Positions 32,376 to 44,636 of a DNA stretch of 45,063 nucleotides are shown in pieces. Under the pieces are notes generated by a model. It saw nothing but the letters and a program-made list of their open reading frames with translations. It was not told where the DNA came from and searched no databases. Within the stretch, counting starts at the first letter, position 1. Each line of letters starts with the position of its first letter. A program made the translations under genes and the position numbers. The DNA is taken from positions 1 through 45,063 of the forward strand of contig JAYMGJ010000420.1 in assembly GCA_037178675.1 (NCBI GenBank). The letters run 5' to 3'. Source of the DNA: Scleroderma bovista (Eukaryota > Basidiomycota > Agaricomycetes > Boletales > Sclerodermataceae).

Positions 32376-33429
32376 GATAGTGGTCGATTATTATGAATGT
32401 CTGTGGGGATTCAAGACATTCAGTTGTATGTATAGCTGACGGAGATAGACTGACCGAACAGGGATCAATCCTAAGGTGGAATGGAATAACAGGCCCATCA
32501 AAAATAGTAGTTGTACAAACAGACCGGCTTACTACAGGAGTTAGACCAGTGCGGATCGCGAGGTGCTGGATTGATCGCTAGTGTGACTGCTCGCGTGTCC
32601 TGAATCATGATGAGCGCGCCTGTGTGTGTTGTCCTCTGGAATATCCATCCAAATACTACTCACACAGCAGATCAGCTCCACGGTACTAAAACAGCTGAAC
32701 TTTTCGGAGAACTCGGCAGTACAGATCTAGCAGCTGCCAGTACTGCAGGGATTGCAAAAGCAGGAGGAACGGATTACATAAGCGTCGTCTAGTCTCCTAT
32801 TCCCCCCCTCTAAGTACTACTTTTAACCGTCTTAGTCCACCCGCCCTCGTCGTGCACCGATTGGCGTTTTAAATGTGACGGTGGCGTGTCCCTGCTACGA
32901 CTGCTCCAGAATCGCGAATTGTCGCTGCGGGCATCGACACGGGGCTTTATCCTTGCAGGTATATTTTTCACAAATTGGGGCTTGGGCGAGCAATCGAACA
33001 TCTGCCATCCTCTTTCGACTCTCAGGAATACAGCTTCTTGCCGGTTTTGGGGCGTCAATTCTCTGGCAATTACGGGCGTCGAATGTCCATTGGATTCCTT
33101 CATGCCCGACTCTTTCGTGCTACTAGTGCCATGACATCTGGCAGCCTGGATGACATCACAGATACTTTTCTGTGATCTCTCTAACTCTGCTAATTAGGAT
33201 CACGGGGCCTAAACATACTCATTGTGAGTGATGATGAGATCCACATGCATGTACATCGCAAGTAAAAATCTTTTCGTATCAGATGATACAGCCCCGTATT
33301 ACCGCCCTGCAATGATCGCAAACCAATTCCTGGGTATGTCCCAGCCTAAGCATGCAGATTTAGTTTTTATCTTGCGCTGCGATCCGCGTAGGTTTGACAG
33401 AATCCATGTTGAACGGTCAAAACAGATGC
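32376..33429. other. Intergenic; no gene recognised
   Basis: Includes the CSN3 promoter side. A 61-codon plus-strand frame at 32607-32792 (ends GGTDYISVV) is unbroken but without a known domain. Frames at 32875-33175 compete on three phases and look like noise. Confidence 0.4.
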
Positions 33430-34456
33430 TCACCGGGCGGGTTTCTTGGAAAAGAGGAGGGAAATCCGCCGTCCCAGTGGTATCTTTAGAATTTCCATGT
33501 CTTCCATTGTCTTGTGCAGCTGTGTCTCGATCCTTTGATATTCGTCCTGTAGCTCCCTTGCCATTTTCGGATCCCGTTGCCTTTTGACCTCCTCTGCAAG
33601 TCCCTTGATAGTCTCCCTCTGATCATCCAGACGCTTCTGGTATTGGGAATACAGAGTCTGTCCGACGGTCGTCTCATCCAACCGTCGCTCTGCACCCACT
33701 AATTCTTCCTGTAGGAGAAGGGCCTCGGTCTTTACTTCCAACCCCATGACAATGTCCCACGCAGACTTTGGAGAATTCTCGAACTTTTCGTGGCGAGCTC
33801 CTGCATCGAGTAGCGGTTTCCAGGTCTCGTTCTCCAATAGCGACACCACACTTCGAACTCTTTCAACATCTTTCACTTTGTCCCACATTGTTGTCACTAA
33901 CCGCACCTGCTCGGCGGCCTTCTCACCACACAACCGGCTGAACATATCAAAGTTCCCATACAGGGTGTCAGACATGTAGTCGGTCGCTCGATGGGTGTAG
34001 ATAACGCCGGTGAGCTTGACATTCGCTCGGTACCTGTTGAAAAAGCTAGTATATGATGATACACCTAGAAATTCAACAGCGCACCTCGCTTCCAACCAGT
34101 CAGAAATGGTTTGAATTACGTCTCGGTCAGATTGATGAGTGTTGTTAAATCCCGGCGTGTCCACAAAGACGTAGTGTTGTCCACCGGCCAGGCTCATTTT
34201 GAATACCCTGATGTCCTGTGTGCAAGATTGGAGTGTATGTGCTCCCTTTTCATCCTTGTTTCCCGTGAGTTTGTTGATGAACTATGAGTCCCTTAGTCAC
34301 TGGAAGTTAGTTGTGGAATTTCCTCGCCTACATTGCTCTTGCCTGATCCCGTAGGACCCATTACCCTGTGGTTGTCAATACTACAGTAAGGAGACTGCGA
34401 TGACCCTACCAGACCTACATGATAACAATTTCTGACGACTTGATGTCCATGTCCAT
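33430..34456 (-). CDS. AIG1/GIMAP-like P-loop GTPase with coiled-coil tail
   Basis: Exons 34456-34419, 34365-34332, 34281-34085 and 34033-33430 give 290 residues. Walker A is GPTGSGKS at 16-23, and the coding sequence reaches it only if the first two short exons are joined as described. A switch II DTPG lies at 65-68 in YVFVDTPGFNN. TTMWDKV near residue 150 sits where the base-recognition motif is expected, though it departs from canonical NKxD. A helical, charged C-terminus (about 205-275) predicts a coiled coil, then a basic end (GRRISLLFSKKPAR). The 51-nt third intron is a multiple of three and free of stops, so it could be retained. Such small GTPases are numerous in Agaricomycetes and mostly uncharacterised; signalling or membrane association is inferred. 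Confidence 0.85.
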
Positions 34457-36119
34457 TTGCCAGGTCCAGAGTGGGACCTCAGAGTGGATGTTGTCTAGTG
34501 CAAGGTTGTGGTGTGGGTGTGGGTTCCAAGGAGATGTGCGCAAGTATAGCTTATTGCCTCGACCAGTCACATGTTCGGTCTAACCACGAGGACTTCCTTT
34601 ATAGCCTCGATCACGCTCTCTCTTTAAACACCCAAACTTGTAGCGTCTGCGAGCGCTAGACTCTTCTTTATATTGACTGATTCTGGAACCCGATCGCCGT
34701 GATACTTCTGATCTAATGACCACTTTCGGACACAGGAATTCGTATATTTTGGAGAATTGAATCGAAGGACCGCCTATCTAGGACAACAACTTGGCTGATT
34801 TGGTAGCACAGCTCTGAGTTGGCATCGTGATATCAATGTCGTGGTTCAAAAACCACTGCAACCCGCGCAAGTGTCGTGCTTGTTCTGTGAACTACCTCTC
34901 CTGGGAACGAAAGTCGTCATTACTACGGTGAATTGATGAAGAAAATACTTTCGATATACCCCGTAGCAAACAAACCAGTTTCGGTACATATGACGCTTCT
35001 TTCCCGCTGTGTCCGGAATGGAAAGCGATAGACCATGTAATTACCTTGTAATTACCTATCATTTCCACCAGTCTGTCGGTAGGGATCTAGAACGTAGTAA
35101 GCAAATAGACATCTGACCAGTGACCAGTTACTGGACTACGAGCAAGCTTGAGGGGATGATTATCTTCCGCCGAGTCTTTGGTCTAGGGAAGACTCAGGAG
35201 TCAGAAAGCACCGTGCGCTCTTAGCACATAATGGCTTTCACTCTGGATTATGACTGCCACCCATTCCCTGAAGACGAATCTGCATCGGCCACTCACAGAC
35301 GGCTCCAATGGCGCCGCCAAGCCCAAGTAAGTGAAGGCATTACATGTTACGATGGGTTTGATTGATAAAATCAAAGACCTCGAACGCTCAATGTCAGTTC
35401 TCGCAGCAAGTCCAGTCGCGTATGCGCGCTTTACCTATCTCCCACCAGCCATAGCCCAACGGTAACCACTACCAGAGCACCAATCCACGACCGTCACTTC
35501 TGTGAAGAACTCCTATATGGCAACATGTAGGAATTCCCGCACAAGGGTTAAAACTGTACGATCAGCCACGCCTAGGATAATTATCCCCATTAACGGTGTT
35601 CTCGCGTTTCAGAGACCATTCTCAGGTTCGCTGACACACCCTATGACCCAGGCTATTGCAGGGGACGATCGATGAGCAATACGATGTTGTTCTGGTGGCT
35701 TCTGTCCTCTTAACGTTTTCTCCCATTGATCCCGAGCCGTAGTTCTTGACTCCATTTCTGAAGACATGGGAGAAGCGCGTGGCATGGCAACACCTGCTGG
35801 GAGAACATCAAAGTGAGATAGTATTGTTACTGACCGGCGCTACACCACGCCACCAGCTCCAGAGCACAGAGACCCGCCACTCGAGAATGTACAGAGATGT
35901 ATCGGATTCGAAGAAATGGTCGTTTCCAATGGCATAGTTATCATTCGACCCTCAGCAGTGTGGCTCTGTTTAAGACAGTTACGTATCCATGCATTGCTGT
36001 ACTGTACAGGTCTAACGCTCTGGCCCTGGGAGACTGAAATTGCATATGTATAGGTTGTCAATCTCCGCTTCATTCCACTTGAATTCGGACTGCTTAACAA
36101 GACCACTCAAACCTCTTTG
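34457..36119. other. 1.7-kb intergenic region
   Basis: Short coding-like pieces occur: an ATG-initiated plus-strand frame from 35230 (MAFTLDYDCHPFPEDES) that soon meets a stop, and a 63-codon plus-strand frame at 35746-35937. Neither is assignable. From about 36060 the sequence is shared with 44449-44636. Confidence 0.4.
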
Positions 36120-37718
36120 ATGCCCTCTCAGCCGTGGGTGCCTCTCGTACTTCGCAGATCCAACACTAACTATCAAGCCCTGAATTCCAGTGACACTTAT
36201 ACTTCATTTGCTTCTGTAGTTCTCGGTGAGGCTCTTGCACCCACAGCTACTAGTCACTGATATTTGTGTGCAGCTTTAATATTATATGACTACACACTCA
36301 CGGTCGCACGAGAAATCGAGCTATTCTGGCAAAGGCCTAAAAATTCATTGGGTTTTACTCTCTTCGTCGCCAATCGATATATCATCATCCTGGGCCAAAT
36401 TCCTTTCCTGCTGTATTCGTTCTGGACGGAAGAAGCTCAGTCGCACTATAGTGTAAATTGAATTTCTTATTGAATTGTGGTCCACCCCGTGTTCTGACAT
36501 GCGACCGTTTCTTTTCTGAAACTAGCGGTGAGACTCAGATCCTTGTTCAATTCCCTGTTGGCTACATGGCAACTTAGCAGGTGTAATTCCCTACGTCTCT
36601 GTACAGAAGCGGTAATCACAGTCGTCCAGATCATTGGATCAGGTGCGTATTTCATCGTTCCATCTCATGTTCATTGTTGTAACCAACCAAAGTCGTCATG
36701 GCCATGCGTGTCCGCGCTCTTTATCAAAATAGTAGGCCAGTTTTGATCTTAATCGTGGCGTTTTGGATTGGTGCAACAGTTGTTAGCTGTGTACGTGTGT
36801 TCCCTTAATGCATGATCCCTGTCGATGACTGATATAGTAGTGACGAAAAGTGGGCAGTGATTTCCAGCAATTTCGCTACATCAGGTTCTGTGGTTCCTAC
36901 TCCTCCGTCGCCGTCACCTGGGAATGTCGGCTGTCCTTCTGGTTCGAAGTTGACATCCGAGCAGTGAGCCTTCTCCGTGTTGTGTGCATCGTTGAGGACT
37001 GATATCCTACAGGAGCATGTGTATGTCACTTCAATCAGACTCCAGAAACAAAGTTTCTGACATTTCTGTTTTTACGCACATTGCATAGACTTGGTAGTTG
37101 CATGGAGTACACAACTCCTTTTTGACACTTTTATCTTCCTACTTACCGTCATGCGGTCACTGCATATTTGGAAAGAAAGGAGCCGGAGTATAATAGAAAT
37201 CTTGCTACGAGATGGTGTGTCTTTCGAACTCGACCCTCCTCTGAAACTTACACTGATAGATTATTAGGTTCTCTATACTTTGCGTGCGTCGAGGACCGCT
37301 TTGTTTGGGGAAATCAATGTTGTTGAAGAGACTCCATCCTTTCAGGATAATGTGCGCAGCCAATGTTGTGAACATAATTGTGTTATCGGTGAGTCGTACA
37401 GTCGTATTCCTCCCTACTTTCCCAACGCAACTTGGGTTAGGTGGCAACAGTGAGTTTTCGTCCACCTCACGGCATTGAATGTGAGGCTGAACATTTTCTT
37501 CCAGAGCCCTCTCAAAGGTGTCACTAGTAGCTTAACCAATGTGTTAGTCTTGATTCGATTCGAAATGATGACTGAGAAACAAAATCAATCACCATCAGGA
37601 TCTCGGCAACGCTGATTTCAAGGCTGATGTTGAACCTTCGGGATCCGAGGGTAACGAATCCAAGGAGATATTCAATGTATCCATTATCGCATGGTATGGT
37701 ATTTGCGGTGCAACCTGA
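36120..37718 (+). CDS. DUF6533-domain multi-pass membrane protein, second family, copy A
   Basis: Exon 1 is 36120-36225 (MPSQPWVPLVLRR) and exon 2 starts at 36274, giving the DUF6533 signature ALILYDYTLTVAREIELFW, then LFVANRYIIILGQIPFLL. Later exons on the same strand translate to VVMAMRVRALYQNSRPVL (near 36697), a Ser/Pro-rich loop with NVGCPSGSKL (near 36930), a helix LLFDTFIFLLTVMRSLHIWK (near 37110), SLYFA, MCAANVVNIIVLS (near 37350) and SPLKGVTSSLTN (near 37505), ending about HQDLGNADFKADV and TGA at 37716-37718. Most junctions follow GT-AG in consistent phase, but exon 2 to 3 near 36455-36570 cannot be resolved without a 2-nt micro-exon. Family function is unknown; it is distinct from the four-copy family at 0.4-11.5 kb. 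Confidence 0.65.
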
Positions 37719-39483
37719 GTGTGGAGTATGATTACTTATGGTATGTGAGTACTATGCTATCCGCAATACATGTCCCAGCTGAAGTATCGCGATAGCCTAT
37801 GATGTTATATTTTATCCACATGGTTACACGGAAACCATCGAGGTCATTGTATCGATCGCGGGTCATTCTTTCACGGACGCAGGTGTATAGTTGTCAGTAT
37901 GTACACGACCTAGAGTTTTATACCCCCGAGTTGGTATTTGCATTTGCTCGTGAATTCATGTTTTTAGACATTCAACAAATAGCTCTGACTGATCAGGGTG
38001 ATGCTATAATCCTTAAGGCCCACTTTCAGTAGAATTACACAGGGACGCTGTGAGGCTCTCCTACAGTGGTGGTAAGTGCATCTTCGTGTGTCGACTTGTT
38101 GGTCTATCGCAAAGAGATGTTGGGAAGAGCAGCATAAACGAAACACCGCTTCCTCTTTGACCGATAGGCTAAATCCTCCGGTAAGAATGTGCTAGTCCTC
38201 GTATCGTCCTGCTCAATGCAGGATAGTTCACAACTAGGATCCTTCTAGTTGGTACTTACGGAATGGGGCTTCGTTGGCGAGGAAGTTCGTTTATTGAATC
38301 CTTGAGCTGCATAGTCGATATGGTTCCTTTCCTGGTGTTTGTATCGTCTGACGTTACTCAGAGGACGGAGCCCGAACCGGGGGATTCGTTCCATGTCCCA
38401 CGTAGACAGTCAAACGGCAGCTTCATCTCCAGCTGACGACCGTGTACTATCACCGTGTACGTCCGTTGCCCTTGATGCTAAAGATGAAGAGTCCTTTCGA
38501 AAGGTTGACCCAAAACTGCACGTCCCCAGCTCAGCTGGCAGGCTCGCCACACTGCATAAAAAGATATGGGCAGTTTCCACCCCGCCGTCCATGCCCAGGT
38601 TCTGCCTGTAAATGTCGCTACCTTACGCAACGTTCGACTGGGTTCCTGACACCGTTGCCATGATCGAGAAGAAACAACTGTCTTTGAACGAACCTTTGGT
38701 CTTTCCGAGGATTCAGGAAGACTTGCTACAGTACATGTATACATCCTCTCGTCAAGGTCACAGGTGAGCTTGTAACCATCGCCAAAGGACCTGGCTACTG
38801 CGAAAATACCATTATTAGTGGGAGACTCTAAGAGTTGGGGTAAACTAGTTGCACATACGATGTCTACATCGCACCACACACTGCAAAGAAGTTTCAGGCC
38901 TGTGAAAAGGGGCTGCCTTCTGTTTACATTTGTTTGTATCAGCTGTTGTTCCACAACGCTGAGGTACGTTGCATCTCGACGCGTTCTTGCTACTGTAGAC
39001 TGATCATAATGCGTTAGACACTGCTACGTACATTGTCGTGTCTTGTAGCTGTTGTTCCACAACGCTGAGGCACCGTTAGCCAAGGTGTTCCACTGCATCG
39101 CTGAGCATGTGGACACGCATTGGATTCGAAAATGTTAGTATCTTTCAGTGCGTCTCTATGGTTACAACTGGTCACAGTGCGTCGTCTTACTCTTTCAAAC
39201 AGCTTTGGGTACAACGTGATTTGCAAGTCACGTGAATAGAACAAGGTCGAGTGAGATTTCGGCAATGATTGCCCGAGGGCCAAGATATACCCCCATTGGG
39301 GCTGGGCTGATCGTCGCCAAATCCCACTGCTGCATTTCTATTATCTGTGCAATTTCGGATCGACTTGGAGGCTATTTAAGTTGTGGCTGTTGTGCGTCAT
39401 CCATGTTATTAAATGCGTTCTGGAGGACTCAAACAGATAACCACAAGTTCATTCGGACCGTCGGGACCACTCAAATCTCTTTG
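37719..39483. other. 1.8-kb intergenic region
   Basis: A plus-strand stretch at 38390-38770 has protein-like peptides (GRLATLHKKIW; FDWVPDTVAMIEKKQLSLNEP) in two frames, perhaps two exons of an unknown gene. A short block, CTGTTGTTCCACAACGCTGAGG, occurs twice (38940 and 39050). Nothing is assignable. Confidence 0.4.
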
Positions 39484-41198
39484 ATGCATTCTCAGTTGTG
39501 AGTTCTTTTCATACTCTCCGGAAATTGACCGCTCACTGCCTAGCCCTGAGTTCCAGAGATATTAGTGTTTCCTTTACTGTTGTATACCTCAGTGAGCTTG
39601 TACCCTGGTTGTTACTGCGCCCCCCCCCATTAGGTACTGAGACTTGCTTACAGCTTTACTATTGTATGACTACACCCTCACAATCTCACAAGAGATCGAG
39701 CTATTCTGGAAAAGGCCTAAAAGATCACGGACGTTTGCCCTCTTCATTGCCAATCGATATATCACCATCCTCGGCCATGCCCCATTCCTGGTGTATTCGT
39801 TTTGGTCACCAGAAACTAAATCTGAATACAGGGTAGGTAATGTCTCATGATTTATCCCGTATTCTGACATGCAACCGCCTTTTTTGACATTAGTGGTGAG
39901 CTGGTCCCGACTTGTTTCTTTGTTGGTTTTTCATTGACATGACACCATACCAGGTGCAATTCCATACGTCTCATTGACCAAGTGGTGATTGGTGTCATTC
40001 AAGTCATTGGAATGGGTGCGTAGTTCACTGCCGTATTCTATGTTCGTTTTTCTGACAAACCAAAGTCATCATGGCCACGCGTGTCTACGCTTTTTATCAA
40101 AATAGCCGGCTAGTTCTGATCTCACTTATCACACTTTGGCTCGGTGTGATCGCTGTTGGTTGTGTACGTGTGTCACCTCAATGCGTGATTATATGTCCGA
40201 TGACTGATAAGATGTCAATCAGTGGGCAGTGCGCTCCAGCCATGTCATTTCATTAAGTCCAAAAGATCACCTCTTTCTACCAAAGTCGACAAGAAATATT
40301 GGCTGCCCCTCCGGCTCATATTTATCATCTAAACAGTGAGCTATCTTCGTATTATGTGTGTAACATAGGGTTGATATTCCACAGGGCCGTGTGTATGTGA
40401 TTCTAATTAATCTCTAGAAAACCTCTTTCTGACCTTAGCCCCTCGCTGGGAATGCTGTGTGTTATACTGTCGCACAGATATAACAGTTGCATGGAGCGGA
40501 CAATTCATTTTCGACTTCTTTATCTTCTTACTTACCCTCTTGCGGTCACTGCGTATTCGGAAAGAACGGAGCCAGAGTATCTCAAACATCCTGCTACAAG
40601 ATGGTGCGTCTTTTGAACTTGACCCTCCACTGAAATCTATATGAATGGATTATTAGGTTCTCTGTACTTTGCGTGAGGATTGTATTTGATTTAGGCGGAC
40701 CAATCGTGTCGCTAATGAGGTGCCATTCTTACAGGGTAATGTGTGGATTCATTGTTGTTAATGCAATTGTACTATTGGTGAGTTGTCCAGTCGCGTTCCT
40801 CTCTACTTTCTGATGTAATGTGGATTAGGTTGCACCAGTGAGTTTTCGACGACGTCTCAGTACTGAATGTGGGTTGACCCCCTGCCTCCAGAACTCTCTC
40901 AAGAGTGCCACTAGTGGCTTTACCAATGTGTCAGTCTCCATCATTCAATTCGAAATGGCTGAGAAACAGAAACAATCACCATCAGGATCTCGGCAATGCT
41001 GATTTCAAGGCTTATGTTACATCTTCGGGATCCAAAGGTAACGGATCCAACGGACTTTTTGGTGTATCCATTATCGCATCCAAACATGGTATTTGCCATG
41101 CAACCTGTTGGTACGGCTACTGGTGCCGACTCTGGAATAGCACCAGCGGCAGTGTCATGACGGACGTTGATATGTGCTCGGACATGCAACGAATATGA
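39484..41198 (+). pseudogene. DUF6533-domain membrane protein, second family, copy B (exon 1 degenerate)
   Basis: Clear paralogue of 36120-37718: LLLYDYTLTISQEIELFW and LFIANRYITILGHAPFLV (39655-39830), VIMATRVYAFYQNSRLVLIS (from 40065), a helix FIFDFFIFLLTLLRSLRI (40500-40560), SLYFA, and the conserved tail NNHHQDLGNADFKA (40970-41010). In exon 1 the ATG at 39484 is followed by TGA after five codons, where copy A has TGG, and an indel shifts the frame before the first splice. Downstream exons look open, so translation from another start is possible. I call it a pseudogene on the strength of exon 1. Confidence 0.65.
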
Positions 41199-41763
41199 TA
41201 CGAAGGACCGACTATCTGCCTTCGAATTTCAGGGGTTACCGAGGGGAGATAGGTTTGTTGTCTACGACGCACGAAATATAGCGATAATGTTTCTATTTAC
41301 ATCACTGGCAGTTCTTCGTACAGGACACAATACCATAGCTCACCAAGTTGTCTACCTTACAATGTAGTCTATTTGATGGATCATTATACCTCTATACTAG
41401 TGCACTACCCTATGGATGGTTTTTATAGCAGTACTGATAGGAACTCGATGTTCGCGCTCGTTTTTTCTTTGTTTGCTGCCAAAAATACTACCACATCACA
41501 AAAATCCCAGCACATGTACAGACACATTATTGTCATCGTATCTCAACCCACTGAGGGTTCTGCTGCTACACCACTGGTGTGTTGCCAGGGGACTTGCATG
41601 TCTGAGAATATGTTGGTGAACAAGGTCATGAATTCCATGCAAGTTCCAGCATAAGAGGGACAGACAAACCCATTAGCAAGAGATCGAAACAACCAAAGAA
41701 AAAAACAGCCCTTCACAATTCCATCTCATCTACATCATTAACCCTCATTACTTTCAGTTTGGT
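41199..41763. other. Intergenic; no gene recognised
   Basis: A 93-codon plus-strand frame at 41373-41654 has no family features. The 3' end of the HET-like pseudogene lies to the right. Confidence 0.4.
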
Positions 41764-44204
41764 TTAGTCACCCTCCGTCTCGGCTCTGAATTCGTCGCTC
41801 AACCGCTCCTCTGGCATAGAACCAGCGCTTTCATTTCGATACCAAACAAATGGTTTTGCAATGTCGCACACATATCTCATTCCACTGGAGTAAGGGTAAT
41901 CGGAATGTTGTATGACCCTTGTGATGAGGTATCTGTCGGTAAGTCGAGTGGAGAGCGAAGTCAACAATAACTTGAGGTTGTCGTTACTTGGAAGTGACAG
42001 TACCCTTGGTTTGTATAAATCGAGACACCGGACGTCCGTCAGCCTGCAGACCCAGGCATAATCCACTGAAGATATTTTATGCTGCCTTGTTGTGATATCC
42101 GCCATTAAAGAAAGCGAGTTGACGTCAACAAAGAGGTTTCCTTCGCAGCAGAATTCCTCCGAGTCCGTAGAGTGACTGTAGACCCCAGCTGTTCTCGTAA
42201 GGCTCAAATACTGTATCAAAGGCTTGTGTGCTCACTCTGATATCACCGGGTGCATCCGAGAAATTACCGGGCACCTCGTCTAATTCGTAGCTACCGTACT
42301 CTGCCAATCAAATATCATGAGACCCCGCCAGTCACAGCCGCGATCGTCCGTTCCCTAAATAAATAGTGATATCGGTACCAATGAAACGTGCAAAAAAACC
42401 TACTCACTTTGACATCGAAGGTTGCCCATTCACCCGATACGTCACCAGAACCAGAATTGTGAAATACCTCAAACTTGACTCCACATATCCTTGAGCTCTT
42501 CCAGATGATGGACGAAATTCGCAGGATCCTGGTTGTTCGAGAGAGATGGGTCTGCATAGTGCAGACCTGGCCATAGCTTTCAGCCCCAGAACGCGCCTTA
42601 TTCATGTGTTGTACATGCTCTAGCGAGCTGCCCAGCATTTCATAATATTTATGCTCGGTATAGTCCAGCCATGGGGGTCACGGAATTATGTCGGATTCAT
42701 CAGAAATGACATGTATCCAGTCCTTGCCAAATGATTGTCCAAGGCCCACTAGTACAAAGTGATGGTTAGTCAGACTATCAGAATAGACTTTGATGCAAAG
42801 GGAATCGGTGCTGGTCAGCGTGAGCGTGTTTCCTGTGAATTCCTTTGGGTACACATCGCAGCAAGTGAAACCATTCCCAGTAAGTGCACTATCGTTGATT
42901 TCGAATGTGATGTTGCGATGCGGCGGGTCTTGATATCTGAGATAGACTTGGCGCAACTGCCACTGCGGTTCCTCTGGTCCTGGAGGTAGTCCCAAGTACA
43001 ACATTGGCCACCCATAGTAATTGGATTCCCACAAAGCCAAAACGATGGTCACTGGTGGATCCCATGAACGATCGGGATATGGCAGCCAAGCTCGGAAGTG
43101 TGTGTGAGGACGGAGGAGAAGCCAAATTTGGATGCCGCGATTCGTGAATCGTGATCGTGTCACCGAGTCGATCCCAGCTCGTCTTTCTTCTGGGACGTGC
43201 TTCTTACGCAAAAAATTGGAAAAATTCGTCTTGACCAATCAGCTCCATTCCACCACAAGACCAGAAGAAGCTCGGGCCATCCGCAAGGATACTGCCAGTC
43301 CCCTTATCGTCTGCGACACACAAAGATGCTTTGGTCGTTCGATGCGCGGATGCATCTCCAGCTGAAGACGATGAAATGCTTTCTTCCCCTCTCCATACAG
43401 CATCGGCATATTCACGTCTAGTAGACCGGTCCTTCACTCGTGTCGTCGTCCGATAGGCTGCCCATGACATGATTTGAGCAACACACGGTCCATTTCCGTC
43501 AAGTCCATATATGCTCTGGAATTCCAGTAAGAGTCTGGCCGGGAGGGTTGCTACTAGGCTCTACGTCGCTTACTATTTCGCATAGCTTCGGCTAGAGTTG
43601 GGGCAGTGCCAATTAAGTGTTCATGTGAGCAATCGCAAACAAGGTATAGTACGCGCCATTGTTTGGCTGCATTCCAAGACTAAAGGAAAGCGCTCATGTG
43701 AGCGTTGGTCGATTCTGGTCTGAACCATGCTGTAAACCAGGAACGTCATGGAGGTACGCATAGCATACTTTCGCGTTTGCATACCACCGATACATGGATT
43801 TGATCTCGGATAGCTCTACGCTGCTTCGCTTGTCGATACAGCAAGTGTCGACCCACAACTGCTCGTATCCGTCCTTCTGTGCCTGCTTGCAGCTCCGGAG
43901 GATCTTTTGATAGCCATCACGCTTGCGAATCTCGTCTCTCTCCTCCATGGCCATCTTCGCGAGCCCAACCATCTCATCATCGTTCACCTCTTGCCCTGGA
44001 CCACCGATGGGACAGGATCGCATACTCTGCCGCTTCGTCATTACCGAAGTGGAGGACTTTGGCTCGACGATCCACTGGCTTTCCCTCTCTAATCAAACTC
44101 TCCTTTGCAAGAAAAGCTTTTACAATGATCAGGCGTATGCTGCACAAGTGTGCATCAGTCTCGACGGGATCACCATCTGTGAATGGTATCCGTACCCCTT
44201 CCAA
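41764..44204 (-). pseudogene. HET-domain (heterokaryon incompatibility-like) protein, heavily frameshifted
   Basis: Minus-strand fragments in order: YAILSHRW (about 44010), then in another frame GPGQEVNDDEM, RDEIRKRDGYQKILRSCKQAQ, WVDTCCIDKRSSVELSE and MYRWYANAKVCYAYLHDV (43740-44030), the core of fungal HET domains. After a gap that lacks the usual SRGWTLQE region come IMSWAAYRTTTRV, a frame-shifted PMLYGEGKKAFHRL, GSILADGPSFF, RFTNRGIQIWLLLRPH, TFEINDSALTGNGF (42880) and, near the C-terminus, TDSEEFCCEGNLFVDV (42160). At least three frameshifts, including one two-base loss directly after SHRW, and internal stops break it. In intact form such proteins are about 500-700 residues and link to self/nonself recognition or stress-induced death in fungi. 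Confidence 0.82.
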
Positions 44205-44448
44205 CAGACTTGAAAAATTGTTGGATCGGGACGGTAGACGTGTAGATGTTGTGATACACTAAGGTTGGTTCTGTTCGGCTGGTCGATGTTTTATATACGT
44301 GAGAACTGCAAACAAATGGTGCCGCAGCAACAGCACCCACAGAGGCACTCTTCTCGACAAAGCGAGCACGACTGGTGGTGGTAAAGGGCACAGGATAGCA
44401 CGTTGTGTTTATAGAAGCTGACAAGCTTCGCCATAACACAGCGAGTAA
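44205..44448. other. Upstream remnant of the HET-like pseudogene
   Basis: Presumed former promoter or 5' part of the pseudogene. Minus-strand frames are short and broken. A TATATA-like run lies near 44292. Confidence 0.3.
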
Positions 44449-44636
44449 TTTATCTCCGCTTCATTCCTCTTGGTTTCGGACTGCTTTACTGTTAAGACCA
44501 CTCAAACCTCTTTGATGCCCTCTCAGTTGTCGGTGCCTCTCGTACTTCGCAGATATCCAACACTAACTATCAAGCCTGAATTCCAGTGACATTTATACTT
44601 CATTTGCTGCTGTAGTTCTCAGTGAGGGTCACTGAT
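44449..44636 (+). repeat. Detached exon-1 copy of the second membrane family
   Basis: Closely matches 36060-36262: shared blocks include ACCACTCAAACCTCTTTGATG, the MPSQ start codon region, CTCTCGTACTTCGCAGAT, ACACTAACTATCAAGCC and TACTTCATTTGCT. It carries an AT insertion in the exon (AGATATCC against AGATCC), then a C loss, and loses similarity inside the first intron. Only exon 1 and about 60 bp upstream remain. Confidence 0.8.
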
